Assembly: GCF_009931655.1 (NCBI RefSeq)
Contig: NZ_CP047984.1
Location: 2,869,001-2,933,000, forward strand
Source of the DNA: Pontibacter russatus
GTDB lineage: Bacteria; Bacteroidota; Bacteroidia; Cytophagales; Hymenobacteraceae
Length of the DNA: 64,000 nucleotides
Direction of reading: 5' to 3'
Every line of letters begins with the position of its first letter. The stretch's first letter is position 1. A program made the position numbers and the translations under genes. Under the pieces are notes generated by a model that ran no database searches, was not told the DNA's origin, and saw only the letters and a list, made by a program, of their open reading frames with translations. Of this stretch, positions 16,383 through 25,774 are shown one piece after another.

Positions 16383-17063
16383 ATGCCAGGAATATATGTT
16401 ATAGTGATAGTCTTTATGCTTGCCAGTTGGCTGGTGAGCTGGAGGCTGAAAAGCAAGTTTAAGCAATACTCCCAGACGCCGCTTAGCTCCGGGCTGAGCG
16501 GCCGCGAAATCGCAGAAATGATGCTGGCGGACAACGGCATAACCGATGTGCGCGTGATGTCGGTGGCGGGCCGCCTGACCGACCACTACAATCCCGCTGA
16601 CAAGACCGTGAACCTGAGTGAGTACGTATATGAGGCGCGCAGCGCGGCGGCGGCGGCAGTGGCGGCGCACGAGTGTGGGCACGCGGTGCAGCACGCCAAA
16701 GCCTACAGCTTCCTGAAGTTCCGTTCGGCCATGGTACCGGCGCTCAGCATCGCCTCCCGCTATATGCAGTGGATCATCCTCATTGGTATCCTCATGCTGC
16801 AAACAACGCCTGTGCCGCTGACCATCGGCGTGGCACTTTTCGGCCTTACCACCATCTTCAGCTTCATCACCCTGCCGGTGGAGTTCGACGCCAGCAAGCG
16901 CGCCCTGGCCTGGATCGACAGGAGGGGGATCGTGACGGCGCAGGAGCACGACATGGCGAAGGATGCCCTGAAATGGGCCGCGTTAACGTATGTGGTGGCT
17001 GCGTTGGGCTCTTTGGCTACGCTGCTGTACTACGTGTCGCTGCTGATGGGGCGCCGCGACTAA
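16383..17063 (+). CDS. Zinc metallopeptidase of the YugP family
   Basis: This is a 226-residue membrane-bound putative zinc protease. An N-terminal membrane helix (residues 3-20) precedes a soluble stretch and then the zinc-binding AAHECGHAVQHA motif (HECGH at 96-100). Two or three hydrophobic helices follow (about 120-160 and 200-222). The upstream DHYNPADKTVNLSEYVY segment is typical of the family. The substrate is unknown. It follows rfaE2 by 15 bases and is followed by a terminator, closing the panD-flippase-rfaE2 run. Confidence 0.9.
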   Translation: MPGIYVIVIVFMLASWLVSWRLKSKFKQYSQTPLSSGLSGREIAEMMLADNGITDVRVMSVAGRLTDHYNPADKTVNLSEYVYEARSAAAAAVAAHECGHAVQHAKAYSFLKFRSAMVPALSIASRYMQWIILIGILMLQTTPVPLTIGVALFGLTTIFSFITLPVEFDASKRALAWIDRRGIVTAQEHDMAKDALKWAALTYVVAALGSLATLLYYVSLLMGRRD

Positions 17064-17084
17064 TTCAAATCTGCCAGACTGAGG

Positions 17085-17120
17085 AGCGCTGCTTGTGCCG
17101 TAAAAGGTACAGGCAGCGCT
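17085..17120 (+). terminator. Rho-independent terminator after the zinc protease gene
   Basis: Arms at 17085-17099 and 17106-17120 pair over 15 bases, with two G-U pairs, around a 6-nt loop, followed by TTCTTTTT. It would end the panD to zinc-protease transcript. Confidence 0.85.
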
Positions 17121-17202
17121 TTCTTTTTGAGCCTGTGCCGCAGGTTGAAACAGTTTAAGTACAAAATATAGGGTACAACACAACAATTATCCGAATATCG
17201 TG

Positions 17203-17233
17203 TTTAGGTAATGAAGCCAATTTCTTAGTTTTG
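17203..17233 (+). promoter_or_regulatory. Candidate promoter of the acyl-CoA dehydrogenase gene
   Basis: TTTA (17203-17206) and TAGTTTTG (17226-17233) are 19 bases apart, close to the TTTG/TAnnTTTG consensus. The ATG is 44 bases downstream of the -7 box. Confidence 0.5.
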
Positions 17234-17277
17234 TACCAGACAAACGAACCAAGCGCCTTCTATACACCAAATAAAAC

Positions 17278-18417
17278 ATGAATTTCCAATTCACAGAAGA
17301 ACAACTGGCCGTGCAGGCGGCCGCCCGGGAATTTGCACAGACAGAACTGCTGCCGGGTGTGATAGAGCGCGATGAGCAGCAGCGGTTTCCGGCGGAGCAG
17401 GTGAAAAAGATGGGGGAGTTGGGTTTTCTGGGCATGATGGTGGACCCAAAGTACGGCGGCGGCGGCATGGATGCCGTGTCCTATGTGCTGGCCATGGAGG
17501 AGATCTCAAAGGTAGACGCCTCTGCTTCGGTGGTGATGTCGGTGAACAACTCGCTCGTGTGCTGGGGCCTCGAAAATTTCGGTACGGAGGAGCAGAAGCA
17601 AAAGTATCTGACTAAACTGGCATCAGGAGAGGTTATCGGGGCCTTTTGCCTGTCAGAGCCTGAGGCGGGTTCTGACGCCACCTCACAGCGCACCACAGCC
17701 GAAGACAAAGGCGATTATTACCTGCTCAACGGCACCAAAAACTGGATCACGAACGGCAGCACCGCCTCCGTTTACCTCGTGTTCGCGCAAACCCACCCGG
17801 AGAAGCGCCACCGCGGCATCAACGTGCTGATAGTGGAGCGCGGCACGGAAGGTTTTGTGGTGGGCCCGAAAGAGAATAAACTGGGCATCCGGGGCTCCGA
17901 TACCCATTCGCTGATGTTCACGGATGTGAAGGTGCCGAAGGAGAACCGCATCGGGGACGACGGTTTTGGATTTAAGTTTGCGATGGCCACGCTGGCGGGG
18001 GGGCGCATCGGGATTGCCGCACAGGCGCTGGGCATTGCCTCCGGCGCCTATGAGCTGGCAGTGAAGTACGCGAAGGAGCGCAAGACTTTTGGAGTTGAAA
18101 TAGCAAAGCACCAGGCCATTCAGTTCAAACTGGCAGATATGGCCACGAACATTGAGGCCGCCCGCCTGCTCTGCCTGCAGGCTGCCTACGACAAGGACAC
18201 GCACCAGGACTATACGAAGTCCGCCGCCATGGCCAAGCTTTTTGCCTCCAAAGTGGCCATGGAAACCACAGTGGAGGCGGTGCAGGTGCATGGCGGGTAT
18301 GGCTTCGTGAAAGAGTACCATGTGGAGCGAATGATGCGCGATGCTAAGATAACACAGATATACGAGGGTACTTCCGAGATACAGAAAATAGTAATATCAA
18401 GAGAATTGTTGAAGTAA
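17278..18417 (+). CDS. Acyl-CoA dehydrogenase
   Basis: This FAD enzyme of fatty-acid beta-oxidation or branched-chain acyl-CoA breakdown makes the 2,3-enoyl-CoA. At 379 residues it has the short-chain type length. Present are the GFLGMMVDPKYGG region, the substrate-binding signature CLSEPEAGSDATS (about 124-136), the second FAD stretch NWITNGSTA, and the C-terminal catalytic glutamate E363 in QIYEGTSEIQ. The position of this Glu matches short/medium-chain and glutaryl-type enzymes rather than isovaleryl-CoA dehydrogenase. It is transcribed alone. The exact substrate cannot be read from the sequence. Confidence 0.95.
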   Translation: MNFQFTEEQLAVQAAAREFAQTELLPGVIERDEQQRFPAEQVKKMGELGFLGMMVDPKYGGGGMDAVSYVLAMEEISKVDASASVVMSVNNSLVCWGLENFGTEEQKQKYLTKLASGEVIGAFCLSEPEAGSDATSQRTTAEDKGDYYLLNGTKNWITNGSTASVYLVFAQTHPEKRHRGINVLIVERGTEGFVVGPKENKLGIRGSDTHSLMFTDVKVPKENRIGDDGFGFKFAMATLAGGRIGIAAQALGIASGAYELAVKYAKERKTFGVEIAKHQAIQFKLADMATNIEAARLLCLQAAYDKDTHQDYTKSAAMAKLFASKVAMETTVEAVQVHGGYGFVKEYHVERMMRDAKITQIYEGTSEIQKIVISRELLK

Positions 18418-18574
18418 ATACAGGTGTAATCTCCTTTCGCTTAAATAGTTAGCTTCTTGATATGTTTTTCCTAATTAAAATTAAATTTTTAAATTTTTTG
18501 AATTTTATAAAGATAAGCCTTAGCTTTAGGCAAGCATTTAGGATTTATACTACAAAAGTTAGTTTATAACATAC

Positions 18575-19501
18575 ATGGAAGATTACAATAAAATTATTGA
18601 GTCGCTTGGGGTGCGGTTCATAAAAGCCAAAAATCTGGTGCTGCAACAGCCTTTCACGGTGCGCAATTACTATGATGTGGGGAACAACCTGATCCTGCTT
18701 CACAAGGGCAGCATCTTTTTCGGCAACGAGGAGCAAATGGTAGAAGAGGGGGAACTTCTATTCATCCCGGGGGGGCGAAGCACAAAAGTTACGTACGGGC
18801 CTTCGGGCGAAGGAAAGTCTATCACAAACGACGACCTGATTACAAACCGGGAGAAGTTCTTCAGGAGCAACAATGACCTTGACCTGATCGGCGACGCCGA
18901 GGAGAGCCACAGCTACGTGAGTTTCGAAGCCAAGGTGTTCGACTCCGTCAACTTTTTCGCCTCGCTGGACCTGCCAGCGTTCCTGATCTCCAACAACAGC
19001 AAACTGGCCAACCTGGTCATCAAAGTGGTGGAGGAGAACATGCAGGAACTGCCCGGGAAAGAGCGCCTGATAAGCCTGTACACGGAGCAGATTGTAGTGG
19101 AGATTGTGCGCCACATCCTGCGCAACAGGATGTTTGTGGAGCAGCTGGCCACCAACAGCACCTACTTCAAAGACCCGCGCCTCATCGATTTGTTCAACTA
19201 CATCAAGGAGAACATCGGGGGCGACCTGTCGAACAAGGTGCTGTCGAACGTGGCCAACGTGTCGGAGGACTATGTGGGCCAGTACTTCAAGATGCTCACC
19301 GGCATTAACCCGCAGGACTACATCGAGTACCAGCGCATGGAGCGCGCCGTGTTCCTGCTGCGCACGACCAAGAAGAGCATCCGCGAGATCGGCAAAGAGG
19401 TGGGCTACAAAGACACCGCTTACTTCTGCCGCCGCTTCAAGATGATGTTTGGCATACCAGCCGGAAAGATGCGCCGCCGCGAATCAGCGATGAACATCTA
19501 A
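18575..19501 (+). CDS. AraC-family transcriptional regulator
   Basis: This is a 308-residue regulator. The first part looks like a cupin-type sensor (YYDVGNNLILLHKGSIFFGNEE, then a GELLFIPGG turn near residue 60), a middle helical stretch follows, and the C-terminus holds two helix-turn-helix units of the AraC/XylS type. These are NKVLSNVANVSEDYVGQYFK and the recognition part SIREIGKEVGYKDTAYFCRRFK at about 268-289, followed by FGIPAGKMRR. The ligand and targets are unknown. The upstream spacer (18418-18574) is extremely AT-rich with A and T tracts and could carry the promoter. Its end overlaps the convergent pcrB end by 18 bases. Confidence 0.92.
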   Translation: MEDYNKIIESLGVRFIKAKNLVLQQPFTVRNYYDVGNNLILLHKGSIFFGNEEQMVEEGELLFIPGGRSTKVTYGPSGEGKSITNDDLITNREKFFRSNNDLDLIGDAEESHSYVSFEAKVFDSVNFFASLDLPAFLISNNSKLANLVIKVVEENMQELPGKERLISLYTEQIVVEIVRHILRNRMFVEQLATNSTYFKDPRLIDLFNYIKENIGGDLSNKVLSNVANVSEDYVGQYFKMLTGINPQDYIEYQRMERAVFLLRTTKKSIREIGKEVGYKDTAYFCRRFKMMFGIPAGKMRRRESAMNI

Positions 19502-20245
19502 GGCAACATTGTAAGAAGAGACAAGTGCAGAAACCTCGGCCAGAAAGCCGGGGTTTTCTTCTATATGGTTGCCGATGACCAGCACATCGGCGCCCGCCTC
19601 CAGGGCCGCTTTGGCCTTGTCTGCCGTATTGATGCCCCCGCCCACCAGCAGCGGCACGTCCACGGCTGTGCGCACGGCGGCTATCATTTGCGGGTCAACC
19701 GGCATGTGAGCGCCGCTTCCACCGTCAAGGTATATATAGCGAAGGCCCAGCAACTCTCCGGCCATGGCGGTGCAGGCGGCAATCGAGGGCTTGTCGTAGG
19801 GAATGGGGGTGGTGCCGCTCACATAGGAGGCGGTGGTCTGGCGGCCGGTGTCTATGAGCATATAGCCCGTGGGGTATACCTGCAGGTTGCTGGCTTTCAG
19901 GACAGGGGCGGCAAGCACGTGCTGCCCGATCAGGAAATCCGGGTTACGGCCCGAGATAAGGGAAAGCAGCAGGATGCCGTCAGCCTGCCTGTCGATGTGC
20001 TGGCTGTTGCTCGGGAAAAGTATAACGGGTGTGGCCGTATTCTCCTTCAGAAGCCGGATGATGCCAGCCTGGTTGTCTGTCGTGATCAGGCTGCCGCCTA
20101 CAAAGAAAAAATCTACTGGGTGAGACGCCGTCAGGGCGATCAGGTGCAGGCAGGAAGCTTCCGTCAGGTTGTCGGGGTCGAGCAGCACCGCGAAGTGCTT
20201 CCTGCCTGTGGGTTGGTGTGGTTGGCGAAGGTGGTTAAATGGCAT
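19484..20245 (-). CDS. Geranylgeranylglyceryl/heptaprenylglyceryl phosphate synthase (PcrB type)
   Basis: This 253-residue TIM-barrel prenyltransferase of the GGGPS/PcrB family joins a polyprenyl diphosphate to glycerol-1-phosphate by an ether bond, as in archaeal lipids. Motifs are HFAVLLDPDN near residue 17, FFVGGSLIT (about 48-56), LFPSNSQHI, LRYIYLDGGSGA (about 168-179), the LLVGGGINTADKAKAALEAGADVLVIGN phosphate-binding end and a short C-terminus. Bacteroidota members form the group II branch; their final lipid is not established. The gene overlaps the next upstream minus-strand gene by 11 bases, so they may be co-transcribed. Confidence 0.92.
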   Translation of the reverse strand: MPFNHLRQPHQPTGRKHFAVLLDPDNLTEASCLHLIALTASHPVDFFFVGGSLITTDNQAGIIRLLKENTATPVILFPSNSQHIDRQADGILLLSLISGRNPDFLIGQHVLAAPVLKASNLQVYPTGYMLIDTGRQTTASYVSGTTPIPYDKPSIAACTAMAGELLGLRYIYLDGGSGAHMPVDPQMIAAVRTAVDVPLLVGGGINTADKAKAALEAGADVLVIGNHIEENPGFLAEVSALVSSYNVALDVHR

Positions 20246-20864
20246 CCTCTTTTGGAATGATATACTCGGTTGTCTCTAGCTCCGTAACCTCAACTACGGG
20301 CTTAGCCGCAATATCGTCATTTTCAGAGACACCGTGTAAGTATTCTTCCAGCTTTTTACCTGCGTACACCAGCAGGAACGCCACGGCCTGTTGCGTCAGC
20401 ACCTTGGCCACCGGGGAGTCCAGTATTTTGTTTGCCGCGTCCTTTGCCGTAGTTTCTTCGTGCTGAGGCGCGTGGCTGCTGTCTGCGTGGTGCATCTGCT
20501 CAGACAGCAGCTGCTCAGAAGCAAGAGCATAGCTTTCTTCCTGCTCCTGTATGATGGCGTCGTAGTCTATCATGGGGGTGGATACCGGGGGCGTGGCAAC
20601 AGACTGCTTGTGCCTGTTCTTTTTCTTCTTACGTTTCTTCTCCGCTTTTTCGGCCTTATCTTTTTTTTTGCCGCCGCTGAACATGCGCTTCAGCAGGTAG
20701 CCCGCCAGCAGTACACCGCCTGCCACGGCCGCTTTTTTGCCAATCTCCTGCCCCTGTGTCTTTATTTGATCCACATCGCCCTTCAGGGCATTCTTATATT
20801 CTTCTTTCTGCCGCTCCAAAAACTCCCGCTCATTGTCAAAAATAGGATTGGATAACTCGCTCAT
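20235..20864 (-). CDS. Hypothetical protein with a basic cytoplasmic stretch and two hydrophobic segments
   Basis: This is a 209-residue protein I cannot assign to a family. An N-terminal helical region (FLERQKEEYKNALKGDVDQI) precedes a hydrophobic segment at about 46-62 (AAVAGGVLLAGYLLKRMF). A very lysine-rich run follows (about 68-90), then a polar middle and a second weaker hydrophobic segment near 155-172 (VLTQQAVAFLLVYAGKKL). It overlaps pcrB at one end and the holin-like gene by 4 bases at the other. These three minus-strand genes look like one operon, so a membrane-lipid or stress role is conceivable but unsupported. Confidence 0.75.
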   Translation of the reverse strand: MSELSNPIFDNEREFLERQKEEYKNALKGDVDQIKTQGQEIGKKAAVAGGVLLAGYLLKRMFSGGKKKDKAEKAEKKRKKKKNRHKQSVATPPVSTPMIDYDAIIQEQEESYALASEQLLSEQMHHADSSHAPQHEETTAKDAANKILDSPVAKVLTQQAVAFLLVYAGKKLEEYLHGVSENDDIAAKPVVEVTELETTEYIIPKEDAI

Positions 20865-21241
20865 ATGCTTTTTTCCCGTTTATCAGATTTGTAAATTGTG
20901 TTATCAAAAGTTTTGTCGGCAATGCCCTGAAATACTTTTTTATCCAGGCCCACAAGCAGCACCACCAGTATAATCACATAGAAGAGCGCTATAATGCCGA
21001 ACCCCCAGAAAGAGCTGTCCAGCAGTTCATTCAGCAGCAGGCCCAGGAAGATGCTCACGAAGATAACGCTCATGAACGCCGCAAAACCCAGCAGGGCGAC
21101 GTGTATCGCGCTCACAAAGGCTCCCTTGAGTTTCTCCTGTATCTCCAGCCGTATGATGTCAATCCGTGTGTCGATGTACCCCATCAGGTTCTCGATAAGG
21201 TTGGGGTTCCGTTCGCGTGTACCGTTGTCTTGTATTGCCAT
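20861..21241 (-). CDS. Phage-holin-superfamily/YqjE-like small membrane protein
   Basis: This 126-residue protein has two long hydrophobic helices (about residues 42-70 and 76-100) after an amphipathic start, ENLMGYIDTRIDIIRLEIQEKL. That pattern is typical of the Phage_holin_3_6/YqjE family, chromosomal membrane proteins often found in stress-related operons rather than lysis genes. ATG 21241 (MAIQDNGTRERN) is chosen; the frame extends to 21292 but adds an unconserved leader. It is the first gene of the probable operon with the hypothetical gene at 20235 and pcrB. Confidence 0.8.
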   Translation of the reverse strand: MAIQDNGTRERNPNLIENLMGYIDTRIDIIRLEIQEKLKGAFVSAIHVALLGFAAFMSVIFVSIFLGLLLNELLDSSFWGFGIIALFYVIILVVLLVGLDKKVFQGIADKTFDNTIYKSDKREKSI

Positions 21242-21396
21242 AGTTTGTTTAAGCTTTTGTAGCGTTTTACCTGTATACGAGGGTGTAAACAAAAATTTAC
21301 GTAAAGTCTAAGAACTTAGAAGTGTAGTACGGAATTTGAGGTATATTGTCCGGATTTAGCTAAATTTAGCGTTGACTTTTTCAACTCTGCATCTGT

Positions 21397-22497
21397 TTGA
21401 ATTACAATTTCTATAGCATTCTGGGAGTAAGCCCGACAGCCTCCGCCAAGGAGGTGAAGGGAGCTTATAAGCAGCTCGCGCTCAGGTACCACCCCGACAG
21501 GAACCCGGGGAACGCACGGGCCGAAGAGCTCTTTAAACTCGTGAACGCCGCCTACCAGACCCTGTCTAATCCGGCCAAGCGCGCCCGCTACGACATGCGG
21601 CTGCAGATGCAGCGCCAGCAGCAGCGGGCCGTGGCGGTTCACCAGCCGGCAAACGGGGAGACCCGTTACGCGCACACGCGCCAGCCGGCGGGGGTGTCGG
21701 AGCGCCACTACCGCAACATAAAGCGCGACGACAACCGCTTTTCGCGCAAAGACTGGTACATCACCCTCGGTTTTGTGGCGGGCCTGCTGTTTTTCAGCCT
21801 GCTGCTGAAACTGGGCATGGACCGCATCACCGGCGAGGATAAATACAAAACGGCTTTGGCATATATGGAAGACGGGAAATACAGCAGCGCGCACCGCCTG
21901 CTGTCAGACGCTATCCGCTTTATGCCGGAGCGCGTGGCGCCCTACGAGGCGCGGGCCAAGATAGAGTTAGACGTATTCGAGAACTACGCTGCCGCCCTGC
22001 GCGACCTGAACCAGGCGATAGCGCTGCGCGAGCAGCCCTCGGCGCAGGCCTACTACATGCGCGGGCGCACCTACCGGCAACTGGAGCAGTACCAGGAAGC
22101 CGAGCAGGACCTGACACGGGCCTTACGACTGAACAGCCAATTGTGGGGCGCCCACCTGGCGCGGGGGGCGGTGCGGCTCTTTTACCTGAAGGACTATGAG
22201 CAGGCGATAGAGGACCTGTCAGTTTTCCTAGCCAACAGCGGCAGGGGCCCCAACCGGGTGTCGGCGCTGACGTACCGGGGCTTCGGCTACTTTAAGATCG
22301 GCGATTACGTGCAGTCGGAGCAGGACTACCAGGCGGCATTGGCTCTGGACAGGGAGAACGGCCGGGTATACTACCTGCTGGGGCGCGTGGTGGCGGCGCA
22401 GCAACGGTCAGAGGAGGCCTGTGAATATTTCTCGCGGGCGCACCAGTTGGGCTACTCGGCGGCGCTGCTGGAGTTGCGGGCCAGGTGCCAGGAGTAG
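21397..22497 (+). CDS. Membrane-anchored J-domain protein with TPR repeats
   Basis: This 366-residue protein has an N-terminal J domain (1-67) with the HPD motif at 32-34, which stimulates an Hsp70/DnaK partner. A polar linker follows, then one membrane helix (about 121-140) and about five tetratricopeptide units to the end (for example [20 protein letters not shown] and [19 protein letters not shown]). The topology suggests a J domain on one side of the inner membrane and a TPR scaffold on the other. The start must be TTG at 21397: there is no in-frame ATG near the conserved NYNFYSILG start. It is the last gene before the atypical methylase-HerA-NurA operon. Confidence 0.88.
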   Translation: MNYNFYSILGVSPTASAKEVKGAYKQLALRYHPDRNPGNARAEELFKLVNAAYQTLSNPAKRARYDMRLQMQRQQQRAVAVHQPANGETRYAHTRQPAGVSERHYRNIKRDDNRFSRKDWYITLGFVAGLLFFSLLLKLGMDRITGEDKYKTALAYMEDGKYSSAHRLLSDAIRFMPERVAPYEARAKIELDVFENYAAALRDLNQAIALREQPSAQAYYMRGRTYRQLEQYQEAEQDLTRALRLNSQLWGAHLARGAVRLFYLKDYEQAIEDLSVFLANSGRGPNRVSALTYRGFGYFKIGDYVQSEQDYQAALALDRENGRVYYLLGRVVAAQQRSEEACEYFSRAHQLGYSAALLELRARCQE

Positions 22498-22630
22498 GGG
22501 AGGGTGGATTTTCCTTGAAAGCATATATAGCATGTATAAAGATGATAACTTAGATTGAAGTTTTGGAGGGTTGCGAGACACAGATTCAAATGCAACTTTG
22601 AACTTATATATTTCAGATGTATATTACTAT

Positions 22631-23674
22631 ATGGCATTAACCTCTCCGCTTCGTTATCCTGGAGGAAAATCACGTTTTACCGACTTTATCTGGAAAGCGC
22701 TTGCTGCGTCAGGTGAGAAAGCTGAAGTTTTCGTAGAGCCCTTTTGCGGTGGAGCTGGTGCCGCAATAAGGCTGCTTGAATCAGGTAGGGTAGAAAGAAT
22801 TGCTCTTAATGATAAAGATCCTCTTGTTGCTAGCTTTTGGCAGGTGGTTTTTGGGAAGAGCCGCAAGAATACAAATGATGTTGATTGGTTAATTAGACAG
22901 ATTGAGTCTGCAAAGTTATCTATTGCTGAATGGCGCAGGCAAAAAACGCTTAATCCTCTTGATGTGAGGACTGCTGCATGGAAATGCCTTTACCTTAACC
23001 GCACGAGTTTTAATGGTATTTTACACAAAGCTGGGCCTATTGGAGGTTGGGAACAAAAGAACCGAACGCTTGATGTACGATTCAATCCAGAGAGACTCAT
23101 TGAGCAGGTGCAGAGTTTGTATGCCTTACGTGATCAGGTAGAGCGTGTAGATTGTGTAAGTTGGAAAAGGTATTGCATGCGCTACCAGCATACAAGAGGG
23201 GTTTATCTTTACCTAGACCCGCCTTACTACCACAAGGCTGACCAGCTGTACGGCTACTTTTTTGATAAAAAGACACATCTGTCAATGCGCAAGTATCTGG
23301 TCAATTTATCTACTCCTTGGATGCTGTCTTATGACGATGTGCCTGAGGTGCGTTCACTCTACGGTAATCTCGATGGGATCGATGGTCGCGTAGTTGATCA
23401 GACTTATTCAGCTCACCCTATGGGTGGCGCTAGTTTTGTCGGGCGTGAGCTTTTCTTCAGTAATCGCGCACTCCCAAGTCTGGATCTACGGGAGGGGCAA
23501 AGACCACACACTGGCATAACTGTGCTTGGCGCTCTCAAAAACATTGCACCGCATGCAATTGGCCCCTTGCGAACTCCAACTGCTCAACAGGCACCGATAC
23601 TCACTATTGCTAATCAGGTATCGAATGAAAATAAGTCGGAGCTGCACTTATCATTAAAATTCAATACGCTATGA
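22631..23674 (+). CDS. Dam-type (D12 class) DNA adenine-N6 methyltransferase
   Basis: This 347-residue alpha-class adenine methylase transfers methyl from SAM to the N6 of adenine in a target I cannot predict. Motif X is RYPGGKS (8-14), motif I (SAM binding) is FVEPFCGGAG (34-43), NRTSFNGI lies at 123-130, and catalytic motif IV is DPPYY (196-200). A C-terminal extension of about 70 residues follows the MTase fold and may carry part of the target recognition. ATG 22631 is used; a TTG at 22571 would add an unconserved leader. It overlaps the HerA gene by four bases (ATGA), so the two are translationally coupled. Composition is clearly more AT-rich than neighbouring genes, which suggests transfer. 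It probably marks self DNA for the partner nuclease. Confidence 0.93.
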   Translation: MALTSPLRYPGGKSRFTDFIWKALAASGEKAEVFVEPFCGGAGAAIRLLESGRVERIALNDKDPLVASFWQVVFGKSRKNTNDVDWLIRQIESAKLSIAEWRRQKTLNPLDVRTAAWKCLYLNRTSFNGILHKAGPIGGWEQKNRTLDVRFNPERLIEQVQSLYALRDQVERVDCVSWKRYCMRYQHTRGVYLYLDPPYYHKADQLYGYFFDKKTHLSMRKYLVNLSTPWMLSYDDVPEVRSLYGNLDGIDGRVVDQTYSAHPMGGASFVGRELFFSNRALPSLDLREGQRPHTGITVLGALKNIAPHAIGPLRTPTAQQAPILTIANQVSNENKSELHLSLKFNTL

Positions 23675-25767
23675 AAGACATCTACAACCAAATCGTAACA
23701 GCTGGTAGTGAGCTAGTTAAGCTTTTAGGAGATTTCAACAAATCGTTTGTAGGTTATGTCTACAGCATGCGCTACGATGAGGTGTTCGTGCTGACAAACG
23801 ATGATTGGAAGCATGCAGTTAACGGGCTGCCCCACAACTCTTTTTTAGTGGCTGCTGGCTTCAATCCTTATAAAATGGCTGATGCCGATGTAATTGATCA
23901 AGAGGTAGTTTTGCTGCGAATACTTGAGCCTGTGAGTCTGCCACAAGACAGTGACTTTGTTCGCACCCGCATCGAGCACCATCAGCGTCGTACTTCAAGC
24001 GAAAAGCTGCCTGGGGACGTCAACGATGGAATGGATCCAATGACAGTCTCAGAGCTACAGGCAGGAGGATTACGATGTAGTATTCTCGGGACCTTCTATG
24101 TAGAAGATGGGCAGCTCCGCTTAGGGAGTGATATAGAGAACTTCATGACGCTGTCCCGCCTACGGGCGTACAAACCTACTGGTGAAGCCTTAGCAATGAT
24201 TGTTAATCATGTCAATCCTGAGGTGCGTAAAAGTGCAGCTGAAGATGCTCAAAAAGCTGGATTCAAAAGCGTTCCATCACCAATCAAAATTGGTACTGTG
24301 CGTTTCACTTCCACAGCACGGATGCATAGGGCTAAGGAGAAGCTTGTTGACGTTATGATTCAGCCAACAGACTTTTTGGCTAGGAGAACAGCGATGTTTG
24401 GTATGACGCGCACTGGTAAATCTAACACTGTAAAAACTACAGTGTCGGCCGTTGCTCTTGCTGCATTGAAAGATGGGATCAAAGTTGGTCAACTTATTTT
24501 TGACATCAACGGAGAGTATGCTAATGCTAACCACCAAGACGACGGTAGTTCTATTGCAGATGTATTTCCTACATCGACAGTTCGATACCGTGCAATCGAA
24601 ACGCATGGATTTGAGGATCTACGGACGAACTTCTATCAAGAGTCTGATCAGGCATTAAACTTAATACAATCCCTCTTCAAGAATGATAAATCACCATTCT
24701 CAGGACAGGATCTTGACGCGTTCATGTCATCTACGCTTGAGGAACCTAATATTTCTGCAAGATCAGAGCACACGCGCTGGGAGAGACATAAAGCAGTTTT
24801 TCAGTGCATTTTACACAGAGCTGGATACCCTGCTCCGGCAGGATTTCAGGTTAGAGTCCCAGTTGCTGCTGCGCTCACTCGTCAGCTAAATGCTTGGGCT
24901 AATGCCCAAACTCCACCGGTAACTGTAAGAGTTCCAGCATCGGAATATGTGGCTCTTGATGAAGCAAGTGCATGGTTTGAACAACTGCGGCAAATTAATT
25001 TGGCAATAAAGCAGGCTCAGGCCCAACAACAGCAGCCTACAATTGGCTTGGTATCATCGACGCCTGGGAACTCTTGGGTTGACCCTACTCTTGAGGCGTT
25101 TTTAAATATCCTTGCACGTGAAAATAGTAGAAGGCAGAGTTTCGGTGGTTGGCGTGCTATTCAGAAGTATACTCCTTACCATTCTCCTCGCCGCTCTGCT
25201 GATGTGACGGACGAAATATTAGGACATTTAGATGCTGGCAAAATCGTTATTCTGGATCTTTCGGCTGGTCCAGTTGAGATTCGGAAAGTTTTATCAAAGC
25301 GTATAGCCAGTCGCATTTTTGACCGTCAAACAACCATAATGAATGAGGGAAAGATGCCTCAAAACATGGTTATTTACGTTGAAGAAGCTCACAACCTGAT
25401 CGGTAAAAATGCCGAGCTAACCGATACATGGCCACGCCTTGCTAAGGAGGGAGCTAAAGCACGCATTGCCTTTGTGTACGCGACACAGGAGCCGTCTTCG
25501 GTCCATCCGAACATACTGGCTAACACAGAAAACTGGTTTGTGACGCACCTGAACAACGATGATGAGCTTAAGACTCTTGGGAAGTTCTACGACTTTAGTC
25601 ATTTCGTTAAATCACTGAAGGCTGCCCAGGATGTGGGTTTTGCACGCATCAAAACTCTGTCTTCACCGTTTGTCATCCCAACGCAGATCAATCGCTTCAC
25701 ACCGAGTGAGATCAAAGCTGAAATCGAACGTATCACCAAAGCGCAGCAGACTTTTAGTTTGCATTAA
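23671..25767 (+). CDS. HerA/DUF87-type hexameric DNA-translocase ATPase
   Basis: This is a 698-residue FtsK/HerA-superfamily ATPase. The N-terminus (1-100) looks like the HerA beta-barrel (VGYVYSM near 27-33). The ATPase core has Walker A GMTRTGKS (244-251), the LIFDINGEYAN strand (275-285) and Walker B MVIYVEEAH (566-574) with adjacent acids E571 and E572. The sensor-like FVYATQEPS is at 601-609 and a C-terminal arm follows. A large insertion of about 250 residues between the Walker motifs carries a Gln-rich stretch near 448-456. HerA rings pump DNA into a NurA nuclease dimer in archaea. The overlap with the methylase and the 7-base gap to nurA place it at the centre of a three-gene operon. 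There is no Sir2 or DUF4297 partner as in other HerA defence systems. Confidence 0.92.
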   Translation: MKDIYNQIVTAGSELVKLLGDFNKSFVGYVYSMRYDEVFVLTNDDWKHAVNGLPHNSFLVAAGFNPYKMADADVIDQEVVLLRILEPVSLPQDSDFVRTRIEHHQRRTSSEKLPGDVNDGMDPMTVSELQAGGLRCSILGTFYVEDGQLRLGSDIENFMTLSRLRAYKPTGEALAMIVNHVNPEVRKSAAEDAQKAGFKSVPSPIKIGTVRFTSTARMHRAKEKLVDVMIQPTDFLARRTAMFGMTRTGKSNTVKTTVSAVALAALKDGIKVGQLIFDINGEYANANHQDDGSSIADVFPTSTVRYRAIETHGFEDLRTNFYQESDQALNLIQSLFKNDKSPFSGQDLDAFMSSTLEEPNISARSEHTRWERHKAVFQCILHRAGYPAPAGFQVRVPVAAALTRQLNAWANAQTPPVTVRVPASEYVALDEASAWFEQLRQINLAIKQAQAQQQQPTIGLVSSTPGNSWVDPTLEAFLNILARENSRRQSFGGWRAIQKYTPYHSPRRSADVTDEILGHLDAGKIVILDLSAGPVEIRKVLSKRIASRIFDRQTTIMNEGKMPQNMVIYVEEAHNLIGKNAELTDTWPRLAKEGAKARIAFVYATQEPSSVHPNILANTENWFVTHLNNDDELKTLGKFYDFSHFVKSLKAAQDVGFARIKTLSSPFVIPTQINRFTPSEIKAEIERITKAQQTFSLH

Positions 25768-25774
25768 TGAACCA

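Noticed and set aside
20861..21241. Prophage lysis gene because of holin-like family
   Set aside because: No phage structural, lysis or integration genes are around; the family is common in normal chromosomal operons.
22498..22630. Direct repeat of the tRNA-Phe 3' end on the far side of the island
   Set aside because: I compared the 3' end sequence of the tRNA with the left gap and found no match, so site-specific integration is not demonstrated.
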